This document shows, in pieces, positions 31,554 through 39,898 of a stretch of DNA of 64,000 bases; the stretch's first letter is position 1; each line of letters starts with the position of its first letter. This DNA is from Streptomyces geranii (GTDB lineage Bacteria; Actinomycetota; Actinomycetes; Streptomycetales; Streptomycetaceae): positions 120,787-184,786 of the forward strand of contig NZ_PJME01000016.1 of NCBI RefSeq assembly GCF_002954775.1, in the 5' to 3' direction. Under the pieces are notes generated by a model, which was not told the DNA's origin, made no database searches, and saw only the letters and a list, made by a program, of their open reading frames with translations. Both the position numbers and the translations under genes were made by a program.

Positions 31554-33662
31554 TCACACGGGTTCCGGCTGGCGTTCCCGCCGTGCGGCGTCCGGGTCCG
31601 GCTTCCGGGACAGCGCCCCCGGCCACCACACGCGCCTCCCCAGGGCCACGCTCGCGCTCGTCACCAGATACGTACGGACGAGGAAGGTGTCCAGCAGCAC
31701 CCCGACCGCGATCACGAACCCCAGTTCGACCATCGGCACCAGCCCCATGTTCGTCAGCACCGCGAAGGTCGCCGCGAGGACGAGCCCGGCGGAGGCGATG
31801 ACCCCGCCCGTGGTGCGCAGCGCGGTGAGGGCCGCCGCCTCCGGTTCGGCGCCCTTCAACGCCTCCTCGCGCATCCGGTGCATCAGGAAGATGCCGTAGT
31901 CGACGCCCAGCGCGACCAGGAACACGAAGGACAGCAGCCCGAGCCCGGGATCGATGCCCGCGAAGCCGAACAGCGGCCCGAACACCAGTCCGCCGAGGCC
32001 GAGCGAGGCGCCCCACACCGCGACCACGGCGACCACCAGCATCAGCGGCGCGACGAGCGAGCGCAGCAGCACGACGAGGATCAGCAGCACGGACAGCAGC
32101 ACGAGCGGTACGACCACCCACTGGTCACGGGAGTTGGTGTCGACCAGGTCGAGCTGCTGGGCGCTCGGCCCGCCGACGTACGAGCCCGTCAGCCCGTCCC
32201 GCAGGCGCTCGATGGTCGCGGTCTCGGCGGCCGACTGGGGCGCGTCCTTCGCGAAGACGGTGATCTCGGTCCAGCCGCCTCCCGTACGTCCCTTCTGCGC
32301 GTCGCCGATCCCGTCCGTGCCCCTGATCGTGGTGAGCGTCGCGTCCGCCCGGCCCGCCGGGGTGATGACGCTGATGGGCTGGGTGCCCTGGTCGGGGTAG
32401 GCCTCGGCCAGGGTCCGCATCGCGGTCACCGCCTCCGGCCGGTCGACGAAGGAGTCCTCCTGCTTGACCGGTCCGGGCAGGTTCAGCGCGCCCAGCGCGA
32501 GCCCGCCGAGCAGTACGGCCCCGCTCGCCAGGACCACCAGGGGCCTGCGCCCGGCCGAACTCCCCATCGCGGCGAACAGCGAGCGGCGGCGCACCTTGGG
32601 CGTGCTGCCGTACGCGGGGACGAGCGGCCAGAACACCCGGCGGCCCAGGAGGACGAGGATCGCGGGGAGCAGGGTGAGCATCGCGACCAGCGCGCAGAGC
32701 ACGCCGACCGTGCCCAACGGGCCCATGCTGCGGCTGGAGTTGAGGTCGGCGGCGAGCAGGCACAGCACTCCGGCGGCGACCGTGCCGGAGGAGGCGAGGA
32801 CCGCGGGGCCGCAGCCGCGCAGGGCGGCGAGCATCGCGTCGTACGGCCGCTCGACCTTCCGTAGTTCCTCGCGGTAGCGGGAGACCAGGAGGAGGGCGTA
32901 GTCCGTGCCCGCGCCGAAGACGAGGATCGTCATGATGCCCGAACTCTGGCCCGAAACCGTGGTCCCGAAGGCCTGGTTGAGGCCGTAGGCGACGCCCATC
33001 GACAGGAAGTCGGCGACGCCCGCGACGATCAGCGGCACCAGCCACAGCACCGGGCTGCGGTAGATGAGGATCAACAGGACGGCGACGACCGCGACGGTGG
33101 TGTAGAGCAGGGGTCCGCCGAGCGAGTCGTAGACCTCGGAGGCGTCGGTGGCGAGTGCTCCGGGGCCGCCGACCTCGGCGGTCAACCCGCCCTCGGCGCC
33201 GACGACTTCGCGTATGTCGTGGACGAGGGCGTCGCGCTTCTTCTCGTCGGTGCCGGGCTCGTTGCTGCTCACCGGGTACATCAGGGTGGTGCCGTCGGCG
33301 GACGGTACGCCCTGCGGGGCGGCCGTCAGGACGTGTTCGCCGGCGATCCGGTCGACCTGTGCGGCGGCCGTCCGCTGGTCGGCGGGGGTGAGTCCGCCGT
33401 CGCGGTGGTAGACGAGGACCAGCTGGGTGGTCTCGCCACCGGGCAACTGGTCCTCGATCCGGGCGACTTGGGTCGAGTCGGCGTTGGCGGGCAGATAGTC
33501 GGTGATCCGGTCGTGCTGCACCTCGGAGAGCTTCGCCGCGAACGGCCCCACGATCGCGAGCACCCCGACCCACAGCCCGAGCACGAGCCAGGGCACGGCT
33601 CGTCGGCGCCGGGCGGCACCCTTCACTGTCCTTGCGGCCCCCATGGACCCTTTGGCCCCCAT
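31554..33662 (-). CDS. MMPL-family RND-type exporter
   Basis: A 702-aa inner-membrane protein with two MMPL repeats. Each is one helix, a periplasm-side loop and a five- to six-helix bundle. The family charged motif in the first bundle reads GAGTDYALLLVSRYREEL and its counterpart in the second is VALGVDYGIFLMHRMREEA. These Asp-Tyr pairs carry protons in the MmpL/HpnN group. The substrate may be lipids, glycolipids or drugs. The ATG at 33662 follows GGGGAGGG. It is divergent from a 58-aa membrane protein across a region with a 16-bp palindrome, and sits upstream of the two-component pair on the same strand. Confidence 0.92.
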   Translation of the reverse strand: MGAKGSMGAARTVKGAARRRRAVPWLVLGLWVGVLAIVGPFAAKLSEVQHDRITDYLPANADSTQVARIEDQLPGGETTQLVLVYHRDGGLTPADQRTAAAQVDRIAGEHVLTAAPQGVPSADGTTLMYPVSSNEPGTDEKKRDALVHDIREVVGAEGGLTAEVGGPGALATDASEVYDSLGGPLLYTTVAVVAVLLILIYRSPVLWLVPLIVAGVADFLSMGVAYGLNQAFGTTVSGQSSGIMTILVFGAGTDYALLLVSRYREELRKVERPYDAMLAALRGCGPAVLASSGTVAAGVLCLLAADLNSSRSMGPLGTVGVLCALVAMLTLLPAILVLLGRRVFWPLVPAYGSTPKVRRRSLFAAMGSSAGRRPLVVLASGAVLLGGLALGALNLPGPVKQEDSFVDRPEAVTAMRTLAEAYPDQGTQPISVITPAGRADATLTTIRGTDGIGDAQKGRTGGGWTEITVFAKDAPQSAAETATIERLRDGLTGSYVGGPSAQQLDLVDTNSRDQWVVVPLVLLSVLLILVVLLRSLVAPLMLVVAVVAVWGASLGLGGLVFGPLFGFAGIDPGLGLLSFVFLVALGVDYGIFLMHRMREEALKGAEPEAAALTALRTTGGVIASAGLVLAATFAVLTNMGLVPMVELGFVIAVGVLLDTFLVRTYLVTSASVALGRRVWWPGALSRKPDPDAARRERQPEPV

Positions 33663-33803
33663 GTCGAGGCCCTCCCCTCGTCCGGACTTCTGGCTGACGC
33701 CACTTCTTGATGACGTTCACCAGAATTCCGTCGCCCGGGGGCCGATTCGTCGCGCGGGAGGGCGAGTTCGGGAGTACTACCAGGGGTGACCCGGAGGCGG
33801 TGT

Positions 33804-33819
33804 TACTCCCCGGGGAGTA
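33804..33819. promoter_or_regulatory. 16-bp perfect palindrome in the divergent MMPL region
   Basis: TACTCCCCGGGGAGTA is perfectly self-complementary. It lies 53 bp upstream of the small membrane protein and about 140 bp upstream of the MMPL start. It has the form of an operator; its regulator is unknown. Confidence 0.5.
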
Positions 33820-33871
33820 GGCACGGGCAGGCGGGGCACCCGGAGTTCACCCTTCGAGAGGAACGAATTCC

Positions 33872-34048
33872 ATGCTTGCCATAGGCGCCGCAGTCCTTTT
33901 CTTCATCGCGTTCCTGATCAACGCCGCCGAGATGTCGACGAACGACGTCTTCACCTCGACCAACGTCATGCTGCTCGGCCTGCTGGTCCTGGCCCTGCAC
34001 GTCGCGGGCGTCGGGAGCGGCTGGTCCGGCCGCAGCCGCAGGCGCTGA
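33872..34048 (+). CDS. 58-aa two-helix membrane protein
   Basis: ATG with GAGAGGAAC upstream opens a 58-residue protein. It has two hydrophobic helices (AIGAAVLFFIAFLINAA and VMLLGLLVLALHVAGVG) separated by a polar turn EMSTNDVFTST, and a basic C-terminus SGRSRRR. It is too small for an enzyme and could be a membrane subunit or regulator. It is divergent from the MMPL exporter. I do not recognise the family. The clear ribosome-binding site and alternating helix pattern support a real gene. Confidence 0.65.
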   Translation: MLAIGAAVLFFIAFLINAAEMSTNDVFTSTNVMLLGLLVLALHVAGVGSGWSGRSRRR

Positions 34049-34051
34049 CGT

Positions 34052-34087
34052 CAGCCCCTACAGCCCCTACAGCCCCTACAGCCCCTC
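34052..34087. repeat. Four 9-bp tandem repeats
   Basis: CAGCCCCTA is repeated three times, and a fourth copy ends in C. It fills the gap between the small membrane protein and the converging TerB gene and touches the TerB stop codon. Confidence 0.75.
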
Positions 34088-34808
34088 AGGAAGGCGTACG
34101 CGCCGCCGCCAGCAGCCGTGTCACATCGTCCCCGCAGATCGTCAGCGCCGCCCCCACCGTGGCCAGCACGTCACGTTCGGCCGGGGTGTAGGGGCCGTCG
34201 GCCAGGGCGATGCGGGCGCCCTGGAGCAGGATCGATTCGCGGCCGGGGGCGGCCAGGTGCGGGGCCAGGGGGTCCAGCGCCTCGTGGAGTTCTATGGCGA
34301 GGCCGGGGCCGCACGGCGGGCCGAAGAGACGGCCCGTGTCGGCGGCCAGGGCCTCCACCAGGGCCGCCAGCTGGTCCTCCGTACAGTCGTCGAAGCCGGC
34401 CGCGCGGACGCCCGTCACCGCCGTCTCCAGGGCGTGCCTGGCGTGCGTGCCGCCGGCGGCGAGGACCGCGAGGGCGACCGTGTGGACGGCGTCGCGGAGC
34501 ATCGCGGAGAAACGGGTCGTGGTGGGGTGGTCGAGAACGTCCGTGCCGAAGTGGCGCTGGCAGGCCGCGCATTCGACGACCGGGCCGGTCTCGCCGCGCG
34601 GCAGGATCGGTACGCCGAGCAGGGTGAAGCGGCGACGGCCGGTCAGGCGCTGGTAGTTGCGGTCCCCGCCGCAGCCGGGGCAGAAGAACTCGCCGTCGCC
34701 GACGCCGGTCCAGACCGTGCGGGAGCCCAGGACGCGTGCTGTCCGGCCCTTGCGCACGACGCGTACGCCACGACCGTCTCGACTGCCTCGTCCCTGTCCT
34801 GGGAGCAC
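34086..34808 (-). CDS. Zinc-ribbon TerB-family protein
   Basis: A 240-aa cytoplasmic protein. The N-terminal half has a zinc ribbon (FFCPGCGGDRNY and VVECAACQRHFG supply the paired Cys). The C-terminal half is an all-helical TerB/DjlA-type domain (DAVHTVALAVLAAGG, LADGPYTPAERDVLATVG). TerB domains occur in tellurite-resistance and membrane-stress systems; a metal-dependent structural role is likely. The GTG at 34808 has GGAGG 6 nt upstream and is preferred over the longer reading from 34901. Confidence 0.8.
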   Translation of the reverse strand: MLPGQGRGSRDGRGVRVVRKGRTARVLGSRTVWTGVGDGEFFCPGCGGDRNYQRLTGRRRFTLLGVPILPRGETGPVVECAACQRHFGTDVLDHPTTTRFSAMLRDAVHTVALAVLAAGGTHARHALETAVTGVRAAGFDDCTEDQLAALVEALAADTGRLFGPPCGPGLAIELHEALDPLAPHLAAPGRESILLQGARIALADGPYTPAERDVLATVGAALTICGDDVTRLLAAARTPS

Positions 34809-34975
34809 GTCGCACCTCCGGTAGCTACCCCCCACTGCCTGTTGCGGGCGCGGGAGGTACCCCCACCGGCAACACTGCCGCGCTGGCGTGATGTTAGCCA
34901 CATTGTTGATGCGGAGTCAGTACCCAGGACCGGACCTGCCCAGGGCCCGCCCCCGGTTTGGCCGGTAAACGACGG

Positions 34976-35009
34976 CCGCCCCGCCCGCCACGAAGGGCGG
35001 ACGGGGCGG
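34976..35009 (-). terminator. Terminator of leuA
   Basis: A long GC hairpin (8 bp CCGCCCCG / CGGGGCGG plus an inner 5 bp CCGCC / GGCGG, with a small bulge) begins about 20 bp beyond the leuA stop codon. Confidence 0.75.
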
Positions 35010-35030
35010 TAAACCAACCGGTCAGGTGAG

Positions 35031-36770
35031 TCAGCGGCCCGCGCGGTTGACGGCGGAGACGACCGCCTTCAGGGAGGCGCGGGTCGTGTTGGCGTCGATG
35101 CCGATGCCCCACAGGACCTTGTCGCCGATGGCGACCTCGATGTAGGAGGCGGCCTGCGCGGAGGCGCCCTCGCTCATCGTGTGCTCGGTGTAGTCCAGCA
35201 GCCGCGCGTCGATGTCCAGGCCCTGCAGCGCGTGGAAGAACGCCGAGATCGGGCCGTTGCCCGTGCCCACCAGGGTGGTCTCGACGCCGTCCACCTCGGC
35301 CTCGACGGTGAGGGTGTCCACGCCGTCCTTGTCGGTGGTCGACTGGCCGGTGCTGACCTGGATGCGGCCCCAGGGGTTCTGGGGGTTGGGCAGGTACTCG
35401 TCCTGGAAGACGGCCCAGATGTCCTTCCCGGTGACCTCGCCGCCCTCGGCGTCGGTCTTCGCCTGGATGATCTTCGAGAACTCGATCTGCATCCGGCGCG
35501 GCAGGTCCAGCTTGTGGTCGTTCTTCAGGACGTACGCGATTCCGCCCTTGCCCGACTGCGAGTTGACCCGGATGACGGCCTCGTAGGAGCGGCCGACGTC
35601 CTTCGGGTCGATCGGCAGATACGGGACCGCCCACTCGATGTCGTCGACCGTGACGCCCTTGGCTGCGGCGTCGGCCTCCATCGCGTCGAAGCCCTTCTTG
35701 ATGGCGTCCTGGTGGGAGCCGGAGAAGGACGTGTAGACCAGGTCGCCCACGTACGGGTGGCGCGGGTGGACCTCCATCTGGTTGCAGTACTCCCAGACCC
35801 GGCGGATCTCGTCGATGTCGGAGAAGTCGATCTGCGGGTCGACGCCCTGCGAGAACAGGTTCATGCCCAGGGTGACCAGGTCGACGTTGCCGGTGCGCTC
35901 GCCCTGGCCGAACAGACAGCCCTCGACGCGGTCGGCGCCCGCCATCAGGGCCAGTTCGGCGGCGGCGACGGCCGTACCGCGGTCGTTGTGCGGGTGGATG
36001 GACAGGACGACGTGCTCACGGCGGGTCAGGTTGCGGCCCATCCACTCGAAGCGGTCCGCGTGCGTCGACGGGGTCGAACGCTCCACCGTGGCGGGCAGGT
36101 TGAGGATGATCTCGCGGCCCGGGGCGGGCTGCCAGACGTCCATGACCGCCTCGCAGACCTCCAGGGCGAAGTCCAGCTCGGTGTCCGTGAAGATCTCGGG
36201 CGAGTACTGGTACCCGAACTCGGTCTCCGGGCCCAGCAGTTTCTCGGCGTACTCCATGACCAGCCGCGTGCCGTCGACGGCGATCTGCTTGATCTGGTCC
36301 TTGGAGCCGCGGAAGACGACCCGGCGGAAGACGGGCGCCGTCGCGTTGTACAGATGCACGTTGGCGCGCTTGGCGCCCTTCAGGGACTCCACGGTCCGCT
36401 CGATCAGGTCCTCGCGGGCCTGGGTCAGTACGGAGATGGTGACGTCGTCGGGGATGACCCCCGGCTCCTCGATGATGGAGCGCACGAAGTCGAAGTCGGT
36501 CTGTCCCGAGGCCGGGAAGCCGACCTCGATCTCCTTGTAGCCCATCTTGACCAGCTGGTCGAACATCCGGCGCTTGCGCTCGGGCGACATCGGGTCGATC
36601 AGGGACTGGTTGCCGTCGCGCAGGTCGGTGGAGAGCCAGCGGGGGGCGACGGTGATCCGGTTGTCCGGCCAGGTGCGGTCGGGGATGTCGACCTGCTCGT
36701 ACGCGCCGTACTTGTGGACCGGCATGGAACTGGGCTGCTGGCGATTGGCGCGGCTGTGGCTGGTTGCCAT
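35031..36770 (-). CDS. leuA: 2-isopropylmalate synthase
   Basis: 579 aa, the full length of the actinobacterial type. It condenses acetyl-CoA with 2-oxoisovalerate, the first committed step of leucine synthesis. The HMGL-like TIM barrel starts at RWLSTDLRDGNQSL (metal-binding Asp) and includes LSIHPHNDRGTAVAAAELAL (metal-binding His pair) and EGCLFGQGERTGNVDL. The C-terminal LeuA dimer domain for leucine feedback lies at about 440-579. A leader peptide gene rich in leucine codons lies upstream, so expression is probably controlled by attenuation. GAGGAG precedes the ATG. Confidence 0.97.
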   Translation of the reverse strand: MATSHSRANRQQPSSMPVHKYGAYEQVDIPDRTWPDNRITVAPRWLSTDLRDGNQSLIDPMSPERKRRMFDQLVKMGYKEIEVGFPASGQTDFDFVRSIIEEPGVIPDDVTISVLTQAREDLIERTVESLKGAKRANVHLYNATAPVFRRVVFRGSKDQIKQIAVDGTRLVMEYAEKLLGPETEFGYQYSPEIFTDTELDFALEVCEAVMDVWQPAPGREIILNLPATVERSTPSTHADRFEWMGRNLTRREHVVLSIHPHNDRGTAVAAAELALMAGADRVEGCLFGQGERTGNVDLVTLGMNLFSQGVDPQIDFSDIDEIRRVWEYCNQMEVHPRHPYVGDLVYTSFSGSHQDAIKKGFDAMEADAAAKGVTVDDIEWAVPYLPIDPKDVGRSYEAVIRVNSQSGKGGIAYVLKNDHKLDLPRRMQIEFSKIIQAKTDAEGGEVTGKDIWAVFQDEYLPNPQNPWGRIQVSTGQSTTDKDGVDTLTVEAEVDGVETTLVGTGNGPISAFFHALQGLDIDARLLDYTEHTMSEGASAQAASYIEVAIGDKVLWGIGIDANTTRASLKAVVSAVNRAGR

Positions 36771-36791
36771 GATGCGTGGGCTCCTCGTGGT

Positions 36792-36860
36792 GTCCTGAAG
36801 GACGGCCGACGGCGCAACGCCAGACTCCGCGGGGAGGGGGTCGGCCTCGACTTACAGGCC
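36792..36860 (-). promoter_or_regulatory. leuA attenuator-like leader RNA
   Basis: On the minus strand the end of the leader peptide gene can pair with the segment after its stop (GGCCT 36860-36856 with AGGCC 36847-36843, enclosing the stop codon). The same GGCC-containing segment (GGCCGAC 36846-36840) can instead pair with GTCGGCC (36810-36804). The two stems exclude each other, as expected of attenuation by ribosome position. A further small stem GTCCT/AGGAC lies at 36792-36803. Pairing was read by eye, without energy calculation. Confidence 0.6.
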
Positions 36861-36899
36861 CTCGCCGCGGCAGCTAAGGAGGAGCAGCCCGATACGCAT
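36852..36899 (-). CDS. leuL: leuA leader peptide
   Basis: A 15-codon ORF, MRIGLLLLSCRGEGL, with four consecutive leucine codons (CTG CTC CTC CTT), ending 81 bp upstream of leuA. Low charged leucyl-tRNA would stall the ribosome on these codons and change folding of the following RNA. I know this peptide type from other Streptomyces leuA leaders. It is too short for ordinary gene calling. Confidence 0.88.
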   Translation of the reverse strand: MRIGLLLLSCRGEGL

Positions 36900-37107
36900 G
36901 GTGCTCCGCACTGTAGCCGAGCCGCGCCGGGGGCGCGGGCCTGTATCACTATGCGGGACTGCCAGTATGCGGGAGCCGGTGAACAAAAGGGGTAAAAAGG
37001 TGTGCCATACCACTCTGTCGCTGAACGATGGGCTCCTTATCCCGGTATTTCACCAATCATGGTTGCGGGTAGTGACAGCCGTATGACTCGGTGCAAAGGT
37101 GCCGGGC

Positions 37108-38172
37108 ATGACGACCAACGGGGGCTTTGAGCCCGTCTTCTGCACGATCATCCCGCCGCACGTCCTCGACAAGGTGGCCCAGGCCGACGACCCGGTGCTC
37201 GCCGGTCCCGCCCGCCGCACCCTGGAGCACGACGCGTACCAGCGCACCCACCGCCGGCTGACCACCGTCCTCGGCGCACCCGCCGTCGCCGCGTCCCTGG
37301 CCGACGAGAAACCGCTGCGGTCCATCTACGACGCCGAGCACCGCCAGAGCCTGCCCGGCACGCTCGTCCGCTCCGAGGGCTCCGACCCGGGCCAGGACGC
37401 CACCGTGAACCGCGCCTACGCCGGTCTCGGCGCCACCTTCGACCTCTTCCTGAAGGTGTACGGCCGCAACTCGATCAACGGCGAGGGCCTGCCGCTGGAC
37501 GCGACCGTCCACTTCGACGAGGACTACGGCAACGCCTTCTGGAACGGCGAGCAGATGGTGTTCGGCGACGGCGACGGCGAGATCTTCCTCGACTTCACCC
37601 TCCCGATCGACGTCATCGGCCACGAGCTGACCCACGGCGTCACGCAGTACACCGCGAACCTCACCTACTTCGGCCAGCCGGGCGCGCTCAACGAGTCCAT
37701 GTCGGACGTCTTCGGCTCGCTCATCAAGCAGTACTCCCTCGGCCAGTCCGCCGACCAGGCCGACTGGCTGATCGGCGCGGGCCTGCTCGCTCCGCGCGTC
37801 ACCGGCGTCGCCCTGCGCTCGATGAAGGCCCCGGGCACGGCGTACGACGACGACGTGCTCGGCAAGGACCCGCAGCCCGCGACGATGGACGACTATGTCC
37901 GCACCGGGCGCGACAACGGCGGCGTCCACATCAACAGCGGCATCCCCAACCACGCCTTCTACCTCGCGGCCACCACCCTCGGCGGCAGCGCCTGGGAGAA
38001 GGCCGGGCAGATCTGGTACGACGTGCTGACCGGCGGCGAGCTGTACGCGCAGGCCAGTTTCGCGGACTTCGCCAGGCTGACGGTGGCGGCGGCCAGGGAC
38101 CGCTTCAACGACGGCGAGGAACTCCAGGCCGTACTGAAGGCGTGGGAGCAGGTCGGGGTCCCGACCCGGTAG
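37108..38172 (+). CDS. Protealysin-type M4 metallopeptidase
   Basis: A 354-aa thermolysin-family zinc protease without a Sec signal, as in the protealysin subgroup. A short N-terminal propeptide-like region (FCTIIPPHVLDKVAQ) precedes the catalytic domain. The zinc motif HELTH is near residue 172 and the third ligand Glu is in ALNESMSDVFG. The C-terminal catalytic His region is GGVHINSGIPNHAFYLAA. The ATG at 37108 has AAAGG 8 nt upstream and is chosen over the GTG at 37099. The next gene encodes an emfourin-type inhibitor, the standard partner. Bacterial protealysins act inside the cell or are released without classical secretion. Confidence 0.93.
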   Translation: MTTNGGFEPVFCTIIPPHVLDKVAQADDPVLAGPARRTLEHDAYQRTHRRLTTVLGAPAVAASLADEKPLRSIYDAEHRQSLPGTLVRSEGSDPGQDATVNRAYAGLGATFDLFLKVYGRNSINGEGLPLDATVHFDEDYGNAFWNGEQMVFGDGDGEIFLDFTLPIDVIGHELTHGVTQYTANLTYFGQPGALNESMSDVFGSLIKQYSLGQSADQADWLIGAGLLAPRVTGVALRSMKAPGTAYDDDVLGKDPQPATMDDYVRTGRDNGGVHINSGIPNHAFYLAATTLGGSAWEKAGQIWYDVLTGGELYAQASFADFARLTVAAARDRFNDGEELQAVLKAWEQVGVPTR

Positions 38173-38205
38173 GCCTCACGGGCGCTTTCGTACTAGGAAT
38201 GAGCC

Positions 38206-38472
38206 ATGCGTATTCAGGTACGACGCACAGGCGGGTTCGCGGGCATCGAGCGGCGTGCCCAGGTGGACACCTCGGGTCGCCCCGACGCCCACGAGTGGCA
38301 CGCCCTGGCCGAGCGGGCGGTCTCCGCCGGCCGGGGCGCCCGCCCGACCGGGGTGCCGGACGGCTTCAGCTACGAACTCACGGTGGACGGGAAGACGGTG
38401 TACTGCGCCGACCCCCGGCTCACCGAGGAGCAACGCAAGCTGATCTCAAGGGTGTTGAAGGAGGGGGCGTAA
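38206..38472 (+). CDS. Emfourin-type protealysin inhibitor
   Basis: An 88-aa soluble protein starting MRIQVRRTGGFAGIERRAQV with the segment GVPDGFSYELTVDGKTVYC. These are typical of emfourin, the small proteinaceous inhibitor encoded next to protealysin-like M4 proteases. It would bind the active-site cleft and restrain the protease in the cytoplasm. It lies 33 bp downstream of the protease, with AGGA before the ATG, so cotranscription is likely. Assignment rests on sequence pattern plus context. Confidence 0.87.
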   Translation: MRIQVRRTGGFAGIERRAQVDTSGRPDAHEWHALAERAVSAGRGARPTGVPDGFSYELTVDGKTVYCADPRLTEEQRKLISRVLKEGA

Positions 38473-38560
38473 GGGGCGTAACGGGTGTCGGGGCCACTGT
38501 CGGATGGCGTGAAACCGCTTGTTCACTCTTGGCCGTTGACACCCCTTACCCCCGGTACCC

Positions 38561-39898
38561 ATGATCCGGCGCATGGCGACCAACCCGATACCCCAGTTCC
38601 CGGCCGGCTTCCTGTGGGGAGTGTCCACCTCGGCGCACCAGATCGAGGGGGCCGTGGACCAGCGCGAGGCCTCCGTGTGGGACGCCTTCACCGCCGAGCC
38701 CGGGCGCGTGAAGGACGGCTCCACGGCGGCGGTGGCCTGCGACCACTTCCACCGCTACCCCGAGGACGTGGCCCTGCTGGCCGGCCTCGGCGTGGACGCG
38801 TACCGCTTCTCGATCTCCTGGCCGCGGGTGATCTCCCCCGGCGGCCTGGACTTCTACGACCGGCTGGTGGACGAGCTGCTCGCGGCGGGCGTACGGCCCG
38901 TCCCGACCCTCTTCCACTGGGATCTGCCGGTCGCTTTTCAGGAGGAGGGCGGCTGGCTGGAGCGGGACACCGCCGCGCGTTTCGCGGAGTACGTCACGGT
39001 CGTCGCGGACCGCCTCGGTGACCGCGTGAAGAAGTGGATCACGATCAACGAGCCCGCCGAACACACCCTGTTCGGCCACGCGTTGGGCGCCCACGCACCG
39101 GGCAAGCAGCTGATGTTCGACGCCCTGCCCGCCGCCCACCACCAACTCCTGGGCCACGGCCTGGCGGTACGGGCCCTGCGCGCCGCCGGTGCCACGGACA
39201 TCGGGATCGCCAACTCGCACGGTCCGACCTGGCCGGCGACACAGGAACCGGCGGACCTGGAGGCGGCCGGGTTCTACGACCTGCTCCTCAACCGGCTGTT
39301 CGCCGACCCGATCCTGCTGGGCGAATACCCGGACGGCCTGGGCGAGTTGATGCCTGGTGACGTGGAGTCGGACCTCAAGATCATCGGGGAGCCGCTCGAC
39401 TTCTACGGCGTCAACTACTACTCGCCGACCAAGGTGGGAGCGCCGCAGGGCGCCGACATCGAGTTCGGCGGACTGACGATCCCGGCCGAACTCCCCTTCT
39501 CCGTCCAGGAGATCGAGGGCGTCCCGGTGACGGACTTCGGCTGGCCCGTCGTACCGGAGGGTCTGACGGAGCTGCTCACCACCTTCCGGGACCGTTACGG
39601 CGACCGGCTGCCGCCCGTCGTCATCACCGAGAACGGCTGCTCGTACGAGGGCCTCGACGACCAGGAGCGGATCGCCTACCTGGACGGCCATGTCCGGGCG
39701 CTGCACCGGGCGGTGGAGGCGGGCGTGGACGTACGCGGCTACTTCGTGTGGTCGCTGCTGGACAACTTCGAGTGGGCGGAGGGGTATGCGCGGCGGTTCG
39801 GGCTGGTGCACGTGGACTTCGACAACCCTGAGACCCTCACCCGGACGCCCAAGGCGTCCTACGCCTGGTTCCGGGACCTGCTGCGAGCGCAGAGATGA
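38561..39898 (+). CDS. GH1 beta-glucosidase
   Basis: A 445-aa cytoplasmic family-1 glycosidase. The N-terminal signature is PAGFLWGVSTSAHQIEGA. The acid/base Glu is in KKWITINEPAEHTL (near 163), and the nucleophile Glu in VVITENGC (near 355). Substrate-binding WSLLDNFEWAEGYARRFGL is near the C-terminus. It would hydrolyse cellobiose or aryl-beta-glucosides. The stop overlaps the start of the MFS transporter by 4 bp (ATGA), so uptake and cleavage are coupled. An in-frame ATG at 38573 is an alternative start; neither has a strong ribosome-binding site. Confidence 0.94.
   Translation: MIRRMATNPIPQFPAGFLWGVSTSAHQIEGAVDQREASVWDAFTAEPGRVKDGSTAAVACDHFHRYPEDVALLAGLGVDAYRFSISWPRVISPGGLDFYDRLVDELLAAGVRPVPTLFHWDLPVAFQEEGGWLERDTAARFAEYVTVVADRLGDRVKKWITINEPAEHTLFGHALGAHAPGKQLMFDALPAAHHQLLGHGLAVRALRAAGATDIGIANSHGPTWPATQEPADLEAAGFYDLLLNRLFADPILLGEYPDGLGELMPGDVESDLKIIGEPLDFYGVNYYSPTKVGAPQGADIEFGGLTIPAELPFSVQEIEGVPVTDFGWPVVPEGLTELLTTFRDRYGDRLPPVVITENGCSYEGLDDQERIAYLDGHVRALHRAVEAGVDVRGYFVWSLLDNFEWAEGYARRFGLVHVDFDNPETLTRTPKASYAWFRDLLRAQR

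Noticed and set aside
36900..37107. Specific -35/-10 promoters for leuA and the M4 protease
   Set aside because: CATAGT and CATACT-like hexamers occur, but no matching -35 at 16-18 bp could be found, so I do not annotate them.
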